Below, in pieces: positions 1-7,595 of a stretch of DNA of 13,289 nt (position 1 is its first letter; every line of letters starts with the position of its first letter). The notes below the pieces were generated by a model. That model made no database searches and was not told the origin of the DNA. It worked only from the letters and a program-made list of their open reading frames with translations. This stretch comes from Pseudomonadota bacterium (GTDB lineage Bacteria > Bdellovibrionota_C > UBA2361 > OMIW01). A program made the translations under genes and the position numbers. The stretch spans positions 1 to 13,289 of the forward strand of contig OMIW01000111.1 in the NCBI GenBank assembly GCA_900299205.1, in the 5' to 3' direction.

Positions 1-1057
1 CCTTAATCTCCCCCCGTAACAGGAGCATCACCCCACCCATCATGAGCGAAGCACCCTCATCGGGTAACAGCTGCTGACACTGGTCAAAGCATGTGCTCGC
101 AGTTTCCAGGTCATTTAAGGCAAGGAACGCCACCCCAAGAGCATACCACCCCCGCACAAGGTGAGGCCGAGCCTCGACAACCCTCCGAAGAATGGCAACA
201 CCATCCTCCCACGCAGATCGCTCAACAAGCATGACCCCAAATTCAAGATGAATCTCCCATTGGTCAGGAAATTGCTCTATCGCCCCACGCATTAGTTCAA
301 ATGCATCGAGGATCTCTCCGCACCGTTTTAACTCGACCGCAAGCTCGAATATTGCCTTCCAATCATTGGGTGCAGCATCACATTTTGCTCGGGCCAACGT
401 CACATAGCGGAGGGCTTTTTCGCGCGATTCATCCCGTGGCTTACATGGCCCATAGTGATGAATCACTGGAGAAGCGCGTTCTATCGTGACGCCGTGCGCC
501 CATAAGCTCCCCTCAAGTGATTCGTGCAACGCTCCTTGGTAGCGATACTCGGGACGGGCACGAAACAGTCTAACGTCATGCGTCGAAAAATAGCCGATTG
601 CTCCCAAATCAAGGGGAGGAAAGGGATCTGAAAGAGGGAGCAGGTTACTGAGAGCGACGTCGCAGACGTAGTGACGTCGGTCGAGGTAGTAGGCATCTGT
701 CCGTTCTTGCGGCGATTGCGCCGCCCGCGCTCCCTCTTCATCAGCTTTATTAATCAGATACCTGACAACCTCACGATGAGAAAGCTCGAGTGCTTCGTCA
801 CCATCAAGCACAAGAACCCATGAGCCCATCACCTGATCGAGGACCGTATTGCGGGCCTCTGCATAACTCCCGTTCCACGGAATCGTCACAACTCTCGCTC
901 CAAAGCGCCGCGCGATTTCGACGCTCTCATCGGTGGAGCCGGTATCACCTACAACAAGTTCGTCTGCAAGTCCTTGCACACTCGCAAGGGAGTGAGCAAG
1001 GAATGCGGCCTCATTTTTTATGATCCAGCACGCTGAAAGGCGAATCGGGGAGGACAT
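1..1057 (-). CDS. Family-2 glycosyltransferase with C-terminal TPR repeats (partial, runs off left edge)
   Basis: Reading the minus strand from ATG at 1057 gives an open frame of 352 codons that never stops before the window edge, so the C-terminus is missing. Residues 1-90 look like a GT-A fold: SACWIIKNEA at 8-17, GDTGSTDES at 37-45, and the metal/nucleotide-sugar DxD motif as LDGDE at 84-88. Residues 163-203 (LFRARPEYRYQG, HES, VIHHYG) match the second half of the small GT2 enzymes that carry TPRs. From about 210 onward there are three or more TPR-like helical pairs (WKAIFELAVEL, WEIHLEFGVML, VRGWYALGVAF). It probably transfers a sugar to a protein or envelope glycan; the acceptor is unknown. 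It starts 26 bases after the yceI stop, has no clear ribosome binding site, and is likely co-transcribed with yceI. The family call is strong; the substrate is not known. Confidence 0.85.
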   Translation of the reverse strand, partial: MSSPIRLSACWIIKNEAAFLAHSLASVQGLADELVVGDTGSTDESVEIARRFGARVVTIPWNGSYAEARNTVLDQVMGSWVLVLDGDEALELSHREVVRYLINKADEEGARAAQSPQERTDAYYLDRRHYVCDVALSNLLPLSDPFPPLDLGAIGYFSTHDVRLFRARPEYRYQGALHESLEGSLWAHGVTIERASPVIHHYGPCKPRDESREKALRYVTLARAKCDAAPNDWKAIFELAVELKRCGEILDAFELMRGAIEQFPDQWEIHLEFGVMLVERSAWEDGVAILRRVVEARPHLVRGWYALGVAFLALNDLETASTCFDQCQQLLPDEGASLMMGGVMLLLRGEIK

Positions 1058-1083
1058 GAAATCACAATCAGAACATGATAACG

Positions 1084-1701
1084 CTAACCTGCCTTCTTCG
1101 CCTCACCACTTTCCTGAACCCCCTCTATCTCGAGCGACACCTTCACTTCATCACCGAGGACAAATCCTCCAGCATCCAACGCTTTGTTCCAGGTAATCCC
1201 AAAATCTTTGCGACTGAGGCTTGTTATCGCGGAAAATCCAACCCGTTTATTACCCCACGGATCGGTTGCTCCTCCCGTATATTCGACATCAAGAGTCACC
1301 GGCCTGGTGACCCCGTGCATCGTGAGGTCACCGGTCGCCTTAAAAACTCCATCCGAAACAGGCTCTACCTTTGTTGATTTAAAAGTTATCGTCGGATTTT
1401 GCGGTTCGTCAAAAAAATCAGCTCCCCTAAGGTGATCGTCCCGCTTTTTGTTTGCTGTATCGATGCTTTTGGTAACGATGGTCGCTTCGACCGTGGATTT
1501 TTCGACGGCCTGCGGATCAAACTGGAGTGCCCCCGAGAAATCGCCAAAATGTCCCGGAACCGAGGAGATAGCGAGGTGTCTAATTTTAAAACCCACTGTC
1601 GAATGAGAGGGGTCAATCGTATACCGCTCAGCATGAGCGATTCCACCGAAAAGAGTTATGGCTGACAGACTAGCTATTCCAAGAACATGTCCCTTTCGCA
1701 T
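1084..1701 (-). CDS. YceI-family periplasmic isoprenoid-binding protein
   Basis: The product is 205 residues, normal for YceI. Residues 1-24 form a Sec signal peptide ending AHA, so the mature protein would begin at E25 in the periplasm or be secreted. The mature part shows the family pattern: YTIDPSHSTVGFKIRHL near the start, GHFGDFSGAL, then DDHLRGADFFD, FKSTKVEPV, GDLTMHGVTRPVTLDVEY and FSAITSLSRKDFGITWN. YceI proteins are lipocalin-like barrels that bind long isoprenoid chains, including quinone-type lipids in solved structures. The physiological role is unsettled, with stress, acid and quinone links proposed. The ATG is preceded by GGAGG about 8 bases upstream, which fixes the start. The glycosyltransferase follows closely on the same strand. 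No convincing sigma-70 promoter was found in the 248 bases upstream. The C-terminal SGEAKKAG tail is a short extra. Confidence 0.93.
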   Translation of the reverse strand: MRKGHVLGIASLSAITLFGGIAHAERYTIDPSHSTVGFKIRHLAISSVPGHFGDFSGALQFDPQAVEKSTVEATIVTKSIDTANKKRDDHLRGADFFDEPQNPTITFKSTKVEPVSDGVFKATGDLTMHGVTRPVTLDVEYTGGATDPWGNKRVGFSAITSLSRKDFGITWNKALDAGGFVLGDEVKVSLEIEGVQESGEAKKAG

Positions 1702-1896
1702 GATTTGTTCCTCCGATCAGAGTTTCTCTCATGTAATCTTCCCCTCAGAGGAGACATTACCTCTTCGAAGGTATCGCAAAGCTAGACGAAACAACATCGG
1801 GATTTCTTTTTCTCGGGGCGCTTTATCGTTCATCCTCTTCGTTCTTACCCTGCCGATGAGGGGAGACCTGCCTAGTTTGTGCGAGCCCTTGTCCCC

Positions 1897-1925
1897 TTGC
1901 CCAAACCGCAGCAAATACATACAAT
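1897..1925 (+). promoter_or_regulatory. Candidate sigma-70 promoter for the 1950-4605 gene set
   Basis: TTGCCC at 1897-1902 (4 of 6 matches to the -35 consensus) lies 17 bases before TACAAT at 1920-1925 (5 of 6 matches to the -10). Transcription would start near 1932, about 18 bases before the ATG at 1950. Spacing and position fit well. This is read by eye only. Confidence 0.5.
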
Positions 1926-1949
1926 GGTTGATAAGCAATCGGTACCCTC

Positions 1950-2393
1950 ATGACTGACTCCAATCTTCTCTCCTCCATCGAACGGCGTGAGCGCCGGCGC
2001 GTATTCGCCCGGGCCGCCCATGTCGCTCCCCCGGCCCCTCGGATCCTCCTCCTTCATGGTGCCGTGTCGGGACCCTGCCTCACGAGCATATTTTTCTTCG
2101 TTCCACTCCTAGGCCCGATCCTCACTCTCACAACCGTCGGAGTTATGGTGCGACTTTTCTGGCTCTGTCGGTCCTTCACTGCGTCCCTTTTTTGGATGGG
2201 TGGGGCAGCCATCACCCTCACCATACTCGGAGGGGTCCTCTCACTCGAACGAACCAGCGTTGAATTTTGGTTATATATCCTGTTTGGAATGTCCATGGCG
2301 GGGGCGCTCGGCTCGCTTATTTTCGCGGGAACCCTCCTCAGCGATCAGCTTGAGCGTGCTCGAATTGCCTGTGAGGGGGACGTCAGAGAATAA
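1950..2393 (+). CDS. Small integral membrane protein of unknown function
   Basis: I do not recognise the family. The 147-residue product has a basic, Arg-rich N-terminus (ERRERRRVFARAAH at about 11-24) and then three hydrophobic segments: about 43-67 (TSIFFFVPLLGPILTL), 78-98 (TASLFWMGGAAITLTILGG) and 104-130 (FWLYILFGMSMAGALGSLIF). It ends in a short charged tail. The positive-inside rule suggests a cytoplasmic N-terminus. A good candidate promoter sits just upstream, but there is no clear Shine-Dalgarno sequence before the ATG. It is followed 77 bases later by the TetR-like gene on the same strand, so it may lead an operon with the regulator and the ABC1 kinase. It contains no catalytic motif. 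It could be an accessory to that kinase or unrelated. Confidence 0.65.
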   Translation: MTDSNLLSSIERRERRRVFARAAHVAPPAPRILLLHGAVSGPCLTSIFFFVPLLGPILTLTTVGVMVRLFWLCRSFTASLFWMGGAAITLTILGGVLSLERTSVEFWLYILFGMSMAGALGSLIFAGTLLSDQLERARIACEGDVRE

Positions 2394-2470
2394 ATAAGTT
2401 GATTGATGGACTACGTCATTGATTCGATGAACCGCCACCGTGCGTACTATCATCGGAATCGTCGGAAGAG

Positions 2471-3283
2471 ATGGATTCCTGGTCCACTCGCGGGGTTTCT
2501 CTGTTGCCTCATTTGTCCGCAAGCCCTCTCCTTATGGCCGCCACTTCACCCGAGCCCTTCACTGCGTATCGAACCTTCGTTACAACCCACCGTCGACTTC
2601 CCAAAAATCTGCGGGAGCTTGCCCGAGAGTGCTCTTTTCCTCTTGAATTACTCCGCTCTCGTTTTCCCACTATCCATGCCATGACAGAACAGCTCTGGGA
2701 AGACGTAGCGACCTCTGCTGGTTCTCAGGTCACGTTGACCCCGGAGTTTCCCCTGTTCTCGCCTCGGGAAAAGATAACAGCTCTCTTTCTTGCCGTACTT
2801 GATGAGTGCAATCGTGAGCGCGGTCTCTCCGATGTCACTTTCCCTCCCGATCTTCTCCGACCGATCAGCCGTGGACTCCCTCTCCTGCATGCTACCCGAG
2901 GGTTACGACGTGGTATCCTTCAATCACTAGCGGCAGCGCGATCATATCCCACTCACGGTTCTCCATCTCCGCTTGCCGAGGGAGCAACACCACTATCAGG
3001 CGGTATAATTCGCGACGAGGCGATCATCACGGCGTTTTTAGCATCTCTTGCCTTTTGGGCGACCGACTCCTCTCCTGAGCGGCTTCAAACCGAGGCGTTT
3101 GTCGACCACATCTCTCGAGTCGTTTCGGAGATTGTTTTTAGCCCGGTCCAGCCGGAACTTGCTTCCTCCATCTCAGAGCTTCTCCAATTTGTCGGCCAAC
3201 GACGGGTTCTCCCCCTTATCGCGCCCCTGCTGGCATCCTGGATGCACCGCTCCACATCATGTGACCCTGACGAGGACGGTTGA
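2471..3283 (+). CDS. TetR-like transcriptional regulator paired with ABC1 kinase
   Basis: The product is 270 residues from the first ATG of the frame. Residues 30-72 (FTAYRTFVTTHRRLPKN, then LRELARECSF and LLRSRFPTIHAM) follow the TetR N-terminal pattern: helix 1, then the helix-turn-helix, then a short-residue-F-x-[ST] segment. The rest is a mostly helical domain without enzyme motifs, as expected for a ligand-binding and dimerisation region. From memory, Bacteroidota genomes carry a similar divergent TetR-like protein next to an ABC1 kinase, which strengthens the call. The stop TGA (3281-3283) overlaps the kinase ATG (3283-3285), so the two are translationally coupled. The start is uncertain: ATG 2534, giving MAATSPEPF, would remove 21 residues that look unlike a folded domain, and neither site has a well-spaced ribosome binding site. 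The HTH is weak, so DNA binding is inferred. Confidence 0.68.
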   Translation: MDSWSTRGVSLLPHLSASPLLMAATSPEPFTAYRTFVTTHRRLPKNLRELARECSFPLELLRSRFPTIHAMTEQLWEDVATSAGSQVTLTPEFPLFSPREKITALFLAVLDECNRERGLSDVTFPPDLLRPISRGLPLLHATRGLRRGILQSLAAARSYPTHGSPSPLAEGATPLSGGIIRDEAIITAFLASLAFWATDSSPERLQTEAFVDHISRVVSEIVFSPVQPELASSISELLQFVGQRRVLPLIAPLLASWMHRSTSCDPDEDG

Positions 3284-4605
3284 TGGACGAATCGGGATAC
3301 AAAAAAGGAAAATCAATTCCTACCTCATCCCTCGGACGAGCCGCTCGCCTTTTCGGGACGGGAGTTCAGCTCGGCGGGAACTACCTTTCCCATGTCACTC
3401 GACGGGCAATCGCGGCCGAGAATTCATCTTCTCGTCTCCACGAAGCGAACGCGGCCACCATCTATCATGGATTGAGTCAGCTAAGGGGAAGCGCCTTAAA
3501 GGTGCTCCAAATGCTAAGTCTCGACACCGGCATCCTCCCTGAACCGTATCGGGACCGCTTCCAGCTCTCCCAATCCAGCGTCCCGCCTCTCTCGTTTCCC
3601 CTGGTGGTGAGGGTCTTTCAGCAAACCCTCGGCAAAGCTCCGAGCAGCCTGTTCGACACATTTTCGCACACCGCTGTTGCCGCAGCATCCATGGGACAGG
3701 TTCATCGCGCCTCCAAAGGCGATCATCAGTACGCAGTGAAGATACAATACCCTGGAGTAGCAGCAAGCATCGATGCCGACCTTGCCATGATACGACCGTT
3801 CGCATCGCTTCTCTTCCAGATTAAAGACTCTGATGTTGCGTTCTTCCTCGAAGAGGTTCGGGCTCGCTTGAAAGAGGAAGTTGACTATACCCTCGAGCTT
3901 TCTCGCGGAGAGGAGATAGCTGGCGCATCTTCCCACCTCGAAGGAATCGCCTTCCCCCGATATTATCCGGAATTATCAGGACAACGGGTGATAACGATGG
4001 ACTGGATGGAGGGGATGCACCTTTCCTCGTTTCTCGCGACCAATCCATCCCGCGAAGTTCGCAATCGCGCTGGTCAACGGCTCTGGGATTTTTATCACTT
4101 TCAGATCCACTCTCTTCGGCTTGCTCATGCGGATCCGCATCCGGGGAACTTTCTCTTTCAACCCGATGGCGGTGTCTCTGTCATCGACTTTGGCTGCATC
4201 AAAGAAATCCCATCACCTTTTTATGAACACTACTTCTCCCTCATACAGAATGAGTTTCGTAAAAATGACGAAAAGCTCGCTCACCTCTTCGAGCAGATGG
4301 GGATTCTCCTCCCCGACGATACGCCCGAAGAGCGCGCCCTTTTTTTCTCGATCACCGCTGAATTTATAGAATTACTTGCCCGCCCCTTCGACACCCCTGT
4401 CTTTGACTTCTCGGATGCAACCTACTTCGAACAAATAGCGCGACGAGGTGAGGAAATTGCCCGAATGAAGGAAGTGCGAGAATCTCGCTCAGCGCGGGGT
4501 CCCCGCGATGCAATCTTTGTTAATCGGATTTATGTCGGTTTGTACACGCTGCTTCATTCACTAGGAGCAGAAGTTGCAACTCGCGGAGTGGTAAATCCTG
4601 ATTGA
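3283..4605 (+). CDS. ABC1/AarF/UbiB-family atypical kinase
   Basis: The 440-residue product has the ABC1 landmarks in order: an N-terminal extension with LRGSALKVLQMLS at 67-79 at the place of the KxGQ motif, the Ala-rich nucleotide loop AAASMGQVH at 133-141, the VAIK-like lysine in YAVKIQYPGV (K153), the EEVDYTLE acidic helix at 198-205, the catalytic loop HADPHPGNF at 282-290 (D284, N289), and IDFG with D302. ABC1 proteins such as UbiB and COQ8 are ATPases or kinases needed for isoprenoid quinone synthesis or other lipid metabolism; the exact substrate is often unknown. Unlike UbiB it has no obvious C-terminal membrane helices. The KxGQ motif reads K73-V-L-Q76, with Gly replaced by Leu. The ATG at 3283 overlaps the upstream stop; an in-frame TTG at 3280 would add one residue. 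The family call is firm, the pathway is inferred. Confidence 0.9.
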   Translation: MDESGYKKGKSIPTSSLGRAARLFGTGVQLGGNYLSHVTRRAIAAENSSSRLHEANAATIYHGLSQLRGSALKVLQMLSLDTGILPEPYRDRFQLSQSSVPPLSFPLVVRVFQQTLGKAPSSLFDTFSHTAVAAASMGQVHRASKGDHQYAVKIQYPGVAASIDADLAMIRPFASLLFQIKDSDVAFFLEEVRARLKEEVDYTLELSRGEEIAGASSHLEGIAFPRYYPELSGQRVITMDWMEGMHLSSFLATNPSREVRNRAGQRLWDFYHFQIHSLRLAHADPHPGNFLFQPDGGVSVIDFGCIKEIPSPFYEHYFSLIQNEFRKNDEKLAHLFEQMGILLPDDTPEERALFFSITAEFIELLARPFDTPVFDFSDATYFEQIARRGEEIARMKEVRESRSARGPRDAIFVNRIYVGLYTLLHSLGAEVATRGVVNPD

Positions 4606-4613
4606 GAGGCTGC

Positions 4614-4655
4614 AAAAAATAAGGGGAGGGCATCGCGAGATGCTGACCTCCCCCT
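4614..4655 (-). terminator. Rho-independent terminator of the 4681-5100 gene
   Basis: On the minus strand, GGGGAGG (complement of 4647-4653) pairs with CCTCCCC (complement of 4623-4629). An inner 5-bp stem GCATC/GATGC (4630-4634 with 4639-4643) follows, separated on one side by a 3-base bulge at 4644-4646 and closed by a four-base loop at 4635-4638. The arm is followed by TTATTTTTT (complement of 4614-4622). It lies just past the stop of the minus-strand gene. On the plus strand there is no T run after the stem, so it should act mainly leftward, though the stem also sits 17 bases beyond the kinase stop. Confidence 0.85.
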
Positions 4656-4680
4656 GTTGATGACAACCGATGCCACGTAT

Positions 4681-5100
4681 TCATAAACGCCCAAGGTACT
4701 CCTCAACTCGATCTCGGGCTAGTATCAGCCGATATCGAGTCGGTGGGCGGAGATCCTGTGGTGAGGGGATGAGTGAGTCGAGCTCACTCATCAGCGCCTG
4801 TGCCTCAGGACCTTTCCTGCCCTCCAGTCTTCGTTTCTGTTTCTCCACGAACTGACGAGTCTTTTCGCAGGAAATACGCTCCGAGCGAGCCATAAGACCA
4901 AGAGTCTCCATCGTCGCGATGAAACCGATGACACCAAGCCACCCACGGAGGAGGAACGGCACTCCGAGAAAGAGGAATAATCCTCCCCCTATCAGAATGG
5001 CATAAAAGTCAAAGAACGGACCTAATTGGCCACTGGCATTTCTCCGATACCAGCGAAACACTGTCAGCAAATTCATCCGGAGAACGTGGTATGTGTACAT
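4681..5100 (-). CDS. Small two-helix membrane protein of unknown function
   Basis: I do not recognise the family. The 139-residue product has a basic N-terminus (FRWYRRNASG), then a hydrophobic hairpin at about 29-70 (FYAILIGGGLFLFLGVPFLL, a short RGW turn, then LGVIGFIATMETLGLMA). A highly charged C-terminal half follows (EKTRQFVEKQKRRLEGRKG, EAQALMSELDSLI), which could form a short cytoplasmic coiled coil. AGGAAGG lies 8 bases before the ATG at 5100, supporting this start over the Met at residue 9. The gene is a single unit: its own promoter candidate lies upstream and a strong terminator downstream. It is divergent from menB across about 197 bases. The context suggests nothing specific beyond its position between an ABC1 kinase and menaquinone genes. 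Confidence 0.75.
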   Translation of the reverse strand: MYTYHVLRMNLLTVFRWYRRNASGQLGPFFDFYAILIGGGLFLFLGVPFLLRGWLGVIGFIATMETLGLMARSERISCEKTRQFVEKQKRRLEGRKGPEAQALMSELDSLIPSPQDLRPPTRYRLILARDRVEEYLGRL

Positions 5101-5124
5101 TTAAAAAACCTTCCTGAGGCATCA

Positions 5125-5153
5125 CCTCTAAAACTACCTCCGCCAAAAGTCAA
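5125..5153 (-). promoter_or_regulatory. Weak candidate promoter for the 4681-5100 gene
   Basis: On the minus strand TTGACT (complement of 5148-5153, 5 of 6 matches) lies 17 bases before TAGAGG (complement of 5125-5130, only 3 of 6 matches). The -35 element is good, the -10 poor. Its placement 25 bases ahead of the start codon is reasonable. Confidence 0.3.
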
Positions 5154-5297
5154 GCATCACCACAGCCACCTTTCGACGACTAACCACTGATTACTCCCCT
5201 CACCTGTCTATTTCTGATACGCTTGCTCTACCTCAGGAACGCGGGTTTCATATCATTCCCGTCGTCGCATTCAAGCCCCCCCTCCTTCGGAGATCCC

Positions 5298-6146
5298 ATG
5301 TCATTTTCGCCCTATGCCCCCGCGCCCGCCCCCATCCTCTGGCAAACCGCAAAAACTTATACCGACATCGAATACCATAAAGCAGAGGGTATCGCCCGGA
5401 TTACGATCAATCGGCCCGAGGTTCGGAATGCATTTCGTCCGTTGACAGTTCAGGAGATGCAGGATGCCTTCTCTGATGCCCGCGATGATGGCGATGTGGG
5501 AGTGGTCATTCTGACGGGGAAGGGTCCGCTCGCATTCTGCTCCGGGGGAGATCAACGGGTTCGCGGAGATGCGGGCTATCGCGATTCGGAGGGCACTATG
5601 CGGCTGAATGTTCTCGACCTCCAGCGACAGATTCGTACCCTCCCGAAGCCGGTCGTCGCGATGGTCGCAGGATATGCGATCGGTGGTGGTCACGTCCTGC
5701 ACGTTGTCTGCGATCTTACGATAGCTGCCGATAATGCCCGATTTGGTCAGACAGGTCCCCGGGTAGGATCGTTCGACGGAGGATTCGGTGCATCGTATCT
5801 CGCTCGGATGGTTGGACAGAAAAAGGCGCGCGAGATCTGGTTTCTCTGTCGTCAGTACGATGCGACTGAGGCTCTTGAAATGGGGCTCGTAAACGCGGTC
5901 GTCCCGCTGGATCGACTTGAAGAGGAGACGGTACAATGGTGCCGCGAGATGCTCCAGCATTCTCCTCTCGCGCTTCGTTGCCTCAAATCGGCTCTGAATG
6001 CCGATTGTGATGGACAGGCGGGCCTTCAGGAGCTTGCAGGGAATGCGACGATGCTCTTTTATATGACCGAAGAGGGCCAGGAGGGTCGCAATGCTTTTCT
6101 CGAACGTCGTCCTCCCAACTTCGGACAGTTTGGACGGAAGCCGTGA
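5298..6146 (+). CDS. menB: 1,4-dihydroxy-2-naphthoyl-CoA synthase, type I (MenB)
   Basis: MenB closes the second ring in menaquinone synthesis, converting o-succinylbenzoyl-CoA to 1,4-dihydroxy-2-naphthoyl-CoA in the cytoplasm. The 282-residue crotonase-fold product shows the family motifs: [13 protein letters not shown] at 34-46, the oxyanion-hole stretch CSGGDQ at 81-86, AGYAIGGGH at 124-132, [16 protein letters not shown] at 149-164, and the long conserved C-terminal run from [12 protein letters not shown] to [14 protein letters not shown]. Gly153 in QTGP marks the type I, bicarbonate-dependent form; type II enzymes carry Asp there. S158 matches the conserved active-site serine. I chose ATG 5298 because CGGAG lies a few bases upstream and the protein then starts like known MenB. 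An in-frame ATG at 5223 would add 25 residues of low-complexity sequence. menE follows 29 bases later. No clear promoter was found upstream. Confidence 0.96.
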   Translation: MSFSPYAPAPAPILWQTAKTYTDIEYHKAEGIARITINRPEVRNAFRPLTVQEMQDAFSDARDDGDVGVVILTGKGPLAFCSGGDQRVRGDAGYRDSEGTMRLNVLDLQRQIRTLPKPVVAMVAGYAIGGGHVLHVVCDLTIAADNARFGQTGPRVGSFDGGFGASYLARMVGQKKAREIWFLCRQYDATEALEMGLVNAVVPLDRLEEETVQWCREMLQHSPLALRCLKSALNADCDGQAGLQELAGNATMLFYMTEEGQEGRNAFLERRPPNFGQFGRKP

Positions 6147-6175
6147 TGGATTGGGGAATATTCTGACGATGCGCC

Positions 6176-7588
6176 ATGAAAGATCCTCTTCGGGAGCTGC
6201 TTATCCTGCGGGCGACGACCGACCGTGATCGGATTGCGGTTATCTCCAAAACCGGGTCCGTTACGTATCATGAGCTCATCGCCCGTGCATCAACGCTCGC
6301 CAGCGACCTCTTTGAAGGAGGGTCTTACAACGGGCCATTTCCCCCACCGTTACCATCTTACCATCCCCAATCGCCAGTAAGTGTTACCGCCGAGATAACC
6401 CCATCGTTCGTTGAGCTATGGTGGGCCTCGATCCTCGCCGGCGTGCCCCTCCTGCTCCACCATGAGGGAGATCCTCCCGCACGACTCGCCCGTCATCGAG
6501 CAGCTGCAGGTATCGTCGGGGTGCTCTCTCATGAGGAGAATAAGGCTCCTCGTGCTAGTCATTGGCACCTTGAACCCATTGAGCCCCCTCACCAGAGGCC
6601 CCAATCCCGAGCTGCAGCGCTTATCGCAACGAGCGGCAGTTCGGGTGAGCCAAAGATCATCGAGATACCCTCTCCTCACCTTTTTGCGAGTGCGGTTCGG
6701 GTCAATCATCGCCTTTCAGTTTCGCACGACTCGGCCTGGCTTCTCTCCCTCTTCCCTTGCCATATCGGTGGCCTGAGCATCATCGTGCGGGCGATGGTGG
6801 CGGGCTGTGCGCTCGTCATCCCTGATGACCTTAAACGGAGTACTATCCACCTCGCTTCGAGCACCCACAAGGTTACTCACCTTTCCCTCGTGCCCTCCGT
6901 CGTTGAGGAATTCCTCGCGGTCGGGCCGATGCCGTCGTCGGTGCAGGTAATCCTTCTCGGTGGTGAACGCATTCCATCAGCAAAACGAGCCTTGCTTGCA
7001 TCTATCCCTCAATGCGTCGTGAGCTACGGAGCTACCGAGACCTCGTCATGTATCGCCTCCGCCCGACTGGAAGAAATTGGGAAGACTGCACCCGATGCTG
7101 TCGGTATCCCCTTGGCTGATACCACCATCCGAATAATTGATGACCAAGGACGGGAAGTACCCCGAGGAGAGGTCGGAACCATCGAGGTGCATGGGCCTAC
7201 TATAATCACCCAGAACGGAACATGGCGCTCCTCAGATATCGGTTTTGTTAATACCGACGGATGTCTTCATGTCATCGGCCGACGCGATGATGTTATTATT
7301 AGCGGTGGGATGAAGATACGGGGTAGCGAAGTTGTGGATGCAGCTATTTCCAGTGGCCTCGTGACAGATGCCTGCGTTTTAAAGGCTCCAGATGCTCGAT
7401 GGGGTGAACAGCCCATTTTGTTCGTATCCGGACTCACGGCTCCACTTGCCACCCTTACAGATTTGCTCCGCGCCTCTCTCGGATCTCATCGCACCCCACG
7501 GCAGATAGAGGTAGTGGAATCTCTTCCGCGAACAGCAATCGGGAAGATTGACCGAGAGGCACTCCGAAATGCCTCTCAAAAAAAATAG
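6176..7588 (+). CDS. menE: o-succinylbenzoate--CoA ligase (MenE), ANL-family adenylating enzyme
   Basis: MenE activates o-succinylbenzoate with ATP and CoA, making the substrate of MenB. The 470-residue product has the ANL motifs in order: the phosphate loop IATSGSSGEPK at 150-160, the MenE-like FPCHIGGLSII at 193-203, YGATETSS at 284-291, SSDIGF with D354, the hinge GRRDDVIISGGMKI at 368-381, and the C-terminal PRTAIGKIDREAL at 451-463 with catalytic lysine K457. Its length is close to that of other MenE proteins. ANL sequence alone does not fix the substrate; the menB neighbour 29 bases upstream makes MenE the best call. Residues about 50-68 form a Pro-rich insertion (GPFPPPLPSYHPQSP). There is no strong Shine-Dalgarno sequence, so translation may depend on menB. 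Its stop lies only 7 bases from the convergent sensor gene's stop. Confidence 0.88.
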   Translation: MKDPLRELLILRATTDRDRIAVISKTGSVTYHELIARASTLASDLFEGGSYNGPFPPPLPSYHPQSPVSVTAEITPSFVELWWASILAGVPLLLHHEGDPPARLARHRAAAGIVGVLSHEENKAPRASHWHLEPIEPPHQRPQSRAAALIATSGSSGEPKIIEIPSPHLFASAVRVNHRLSVSHDSAWLLSLFPCHIGGLSIIVRAMVAGCALVIPDDLKRSTIHLASSTHKVTHLSLVPSVVEEFLAVGPMPSSVQVILLGGERIPSAKRALLASIPQCVVSYGATETSSCIASARLEEIGKTAPDAVGIPLADTTIRIIDDQGREVPRGEVGTIEVHGPTIITQNGTWRSSDIGFVNTDGCLHVIGRRDDVIISGGMKIRGSEVVDAAISSGLVTDACVLKAPDARWGEQPILFVSGLTAPLATLTDLLRASLGSHRTPRQIEVVESLPRTAIGKIDREALRNASQKK

Positions 7589-7595
7589 ATACGTC

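Noticed and set aside
1658-1957. Open frames on both strands in the yceI upstream gap (plus 1658-1957, minus 1729-1938)
   Set aside because: No recognisable domain, no ribosome binding site, and they overlap the promoter for the gene at 1950 and the yceI leader.
2403-2684. 93-residue plus-strand frame overlapping the start of the TetR-like gene
   Set aside because: It overlaps the better-supported TetR-like frame and has no domain character; it looks like a chance frame.
5223-5297. 25-residue N-terminal extension of MenB
   Set aside because: It is Ser/Pro-rich and unlike MenB; a GGAG site precedes ATG 5298.
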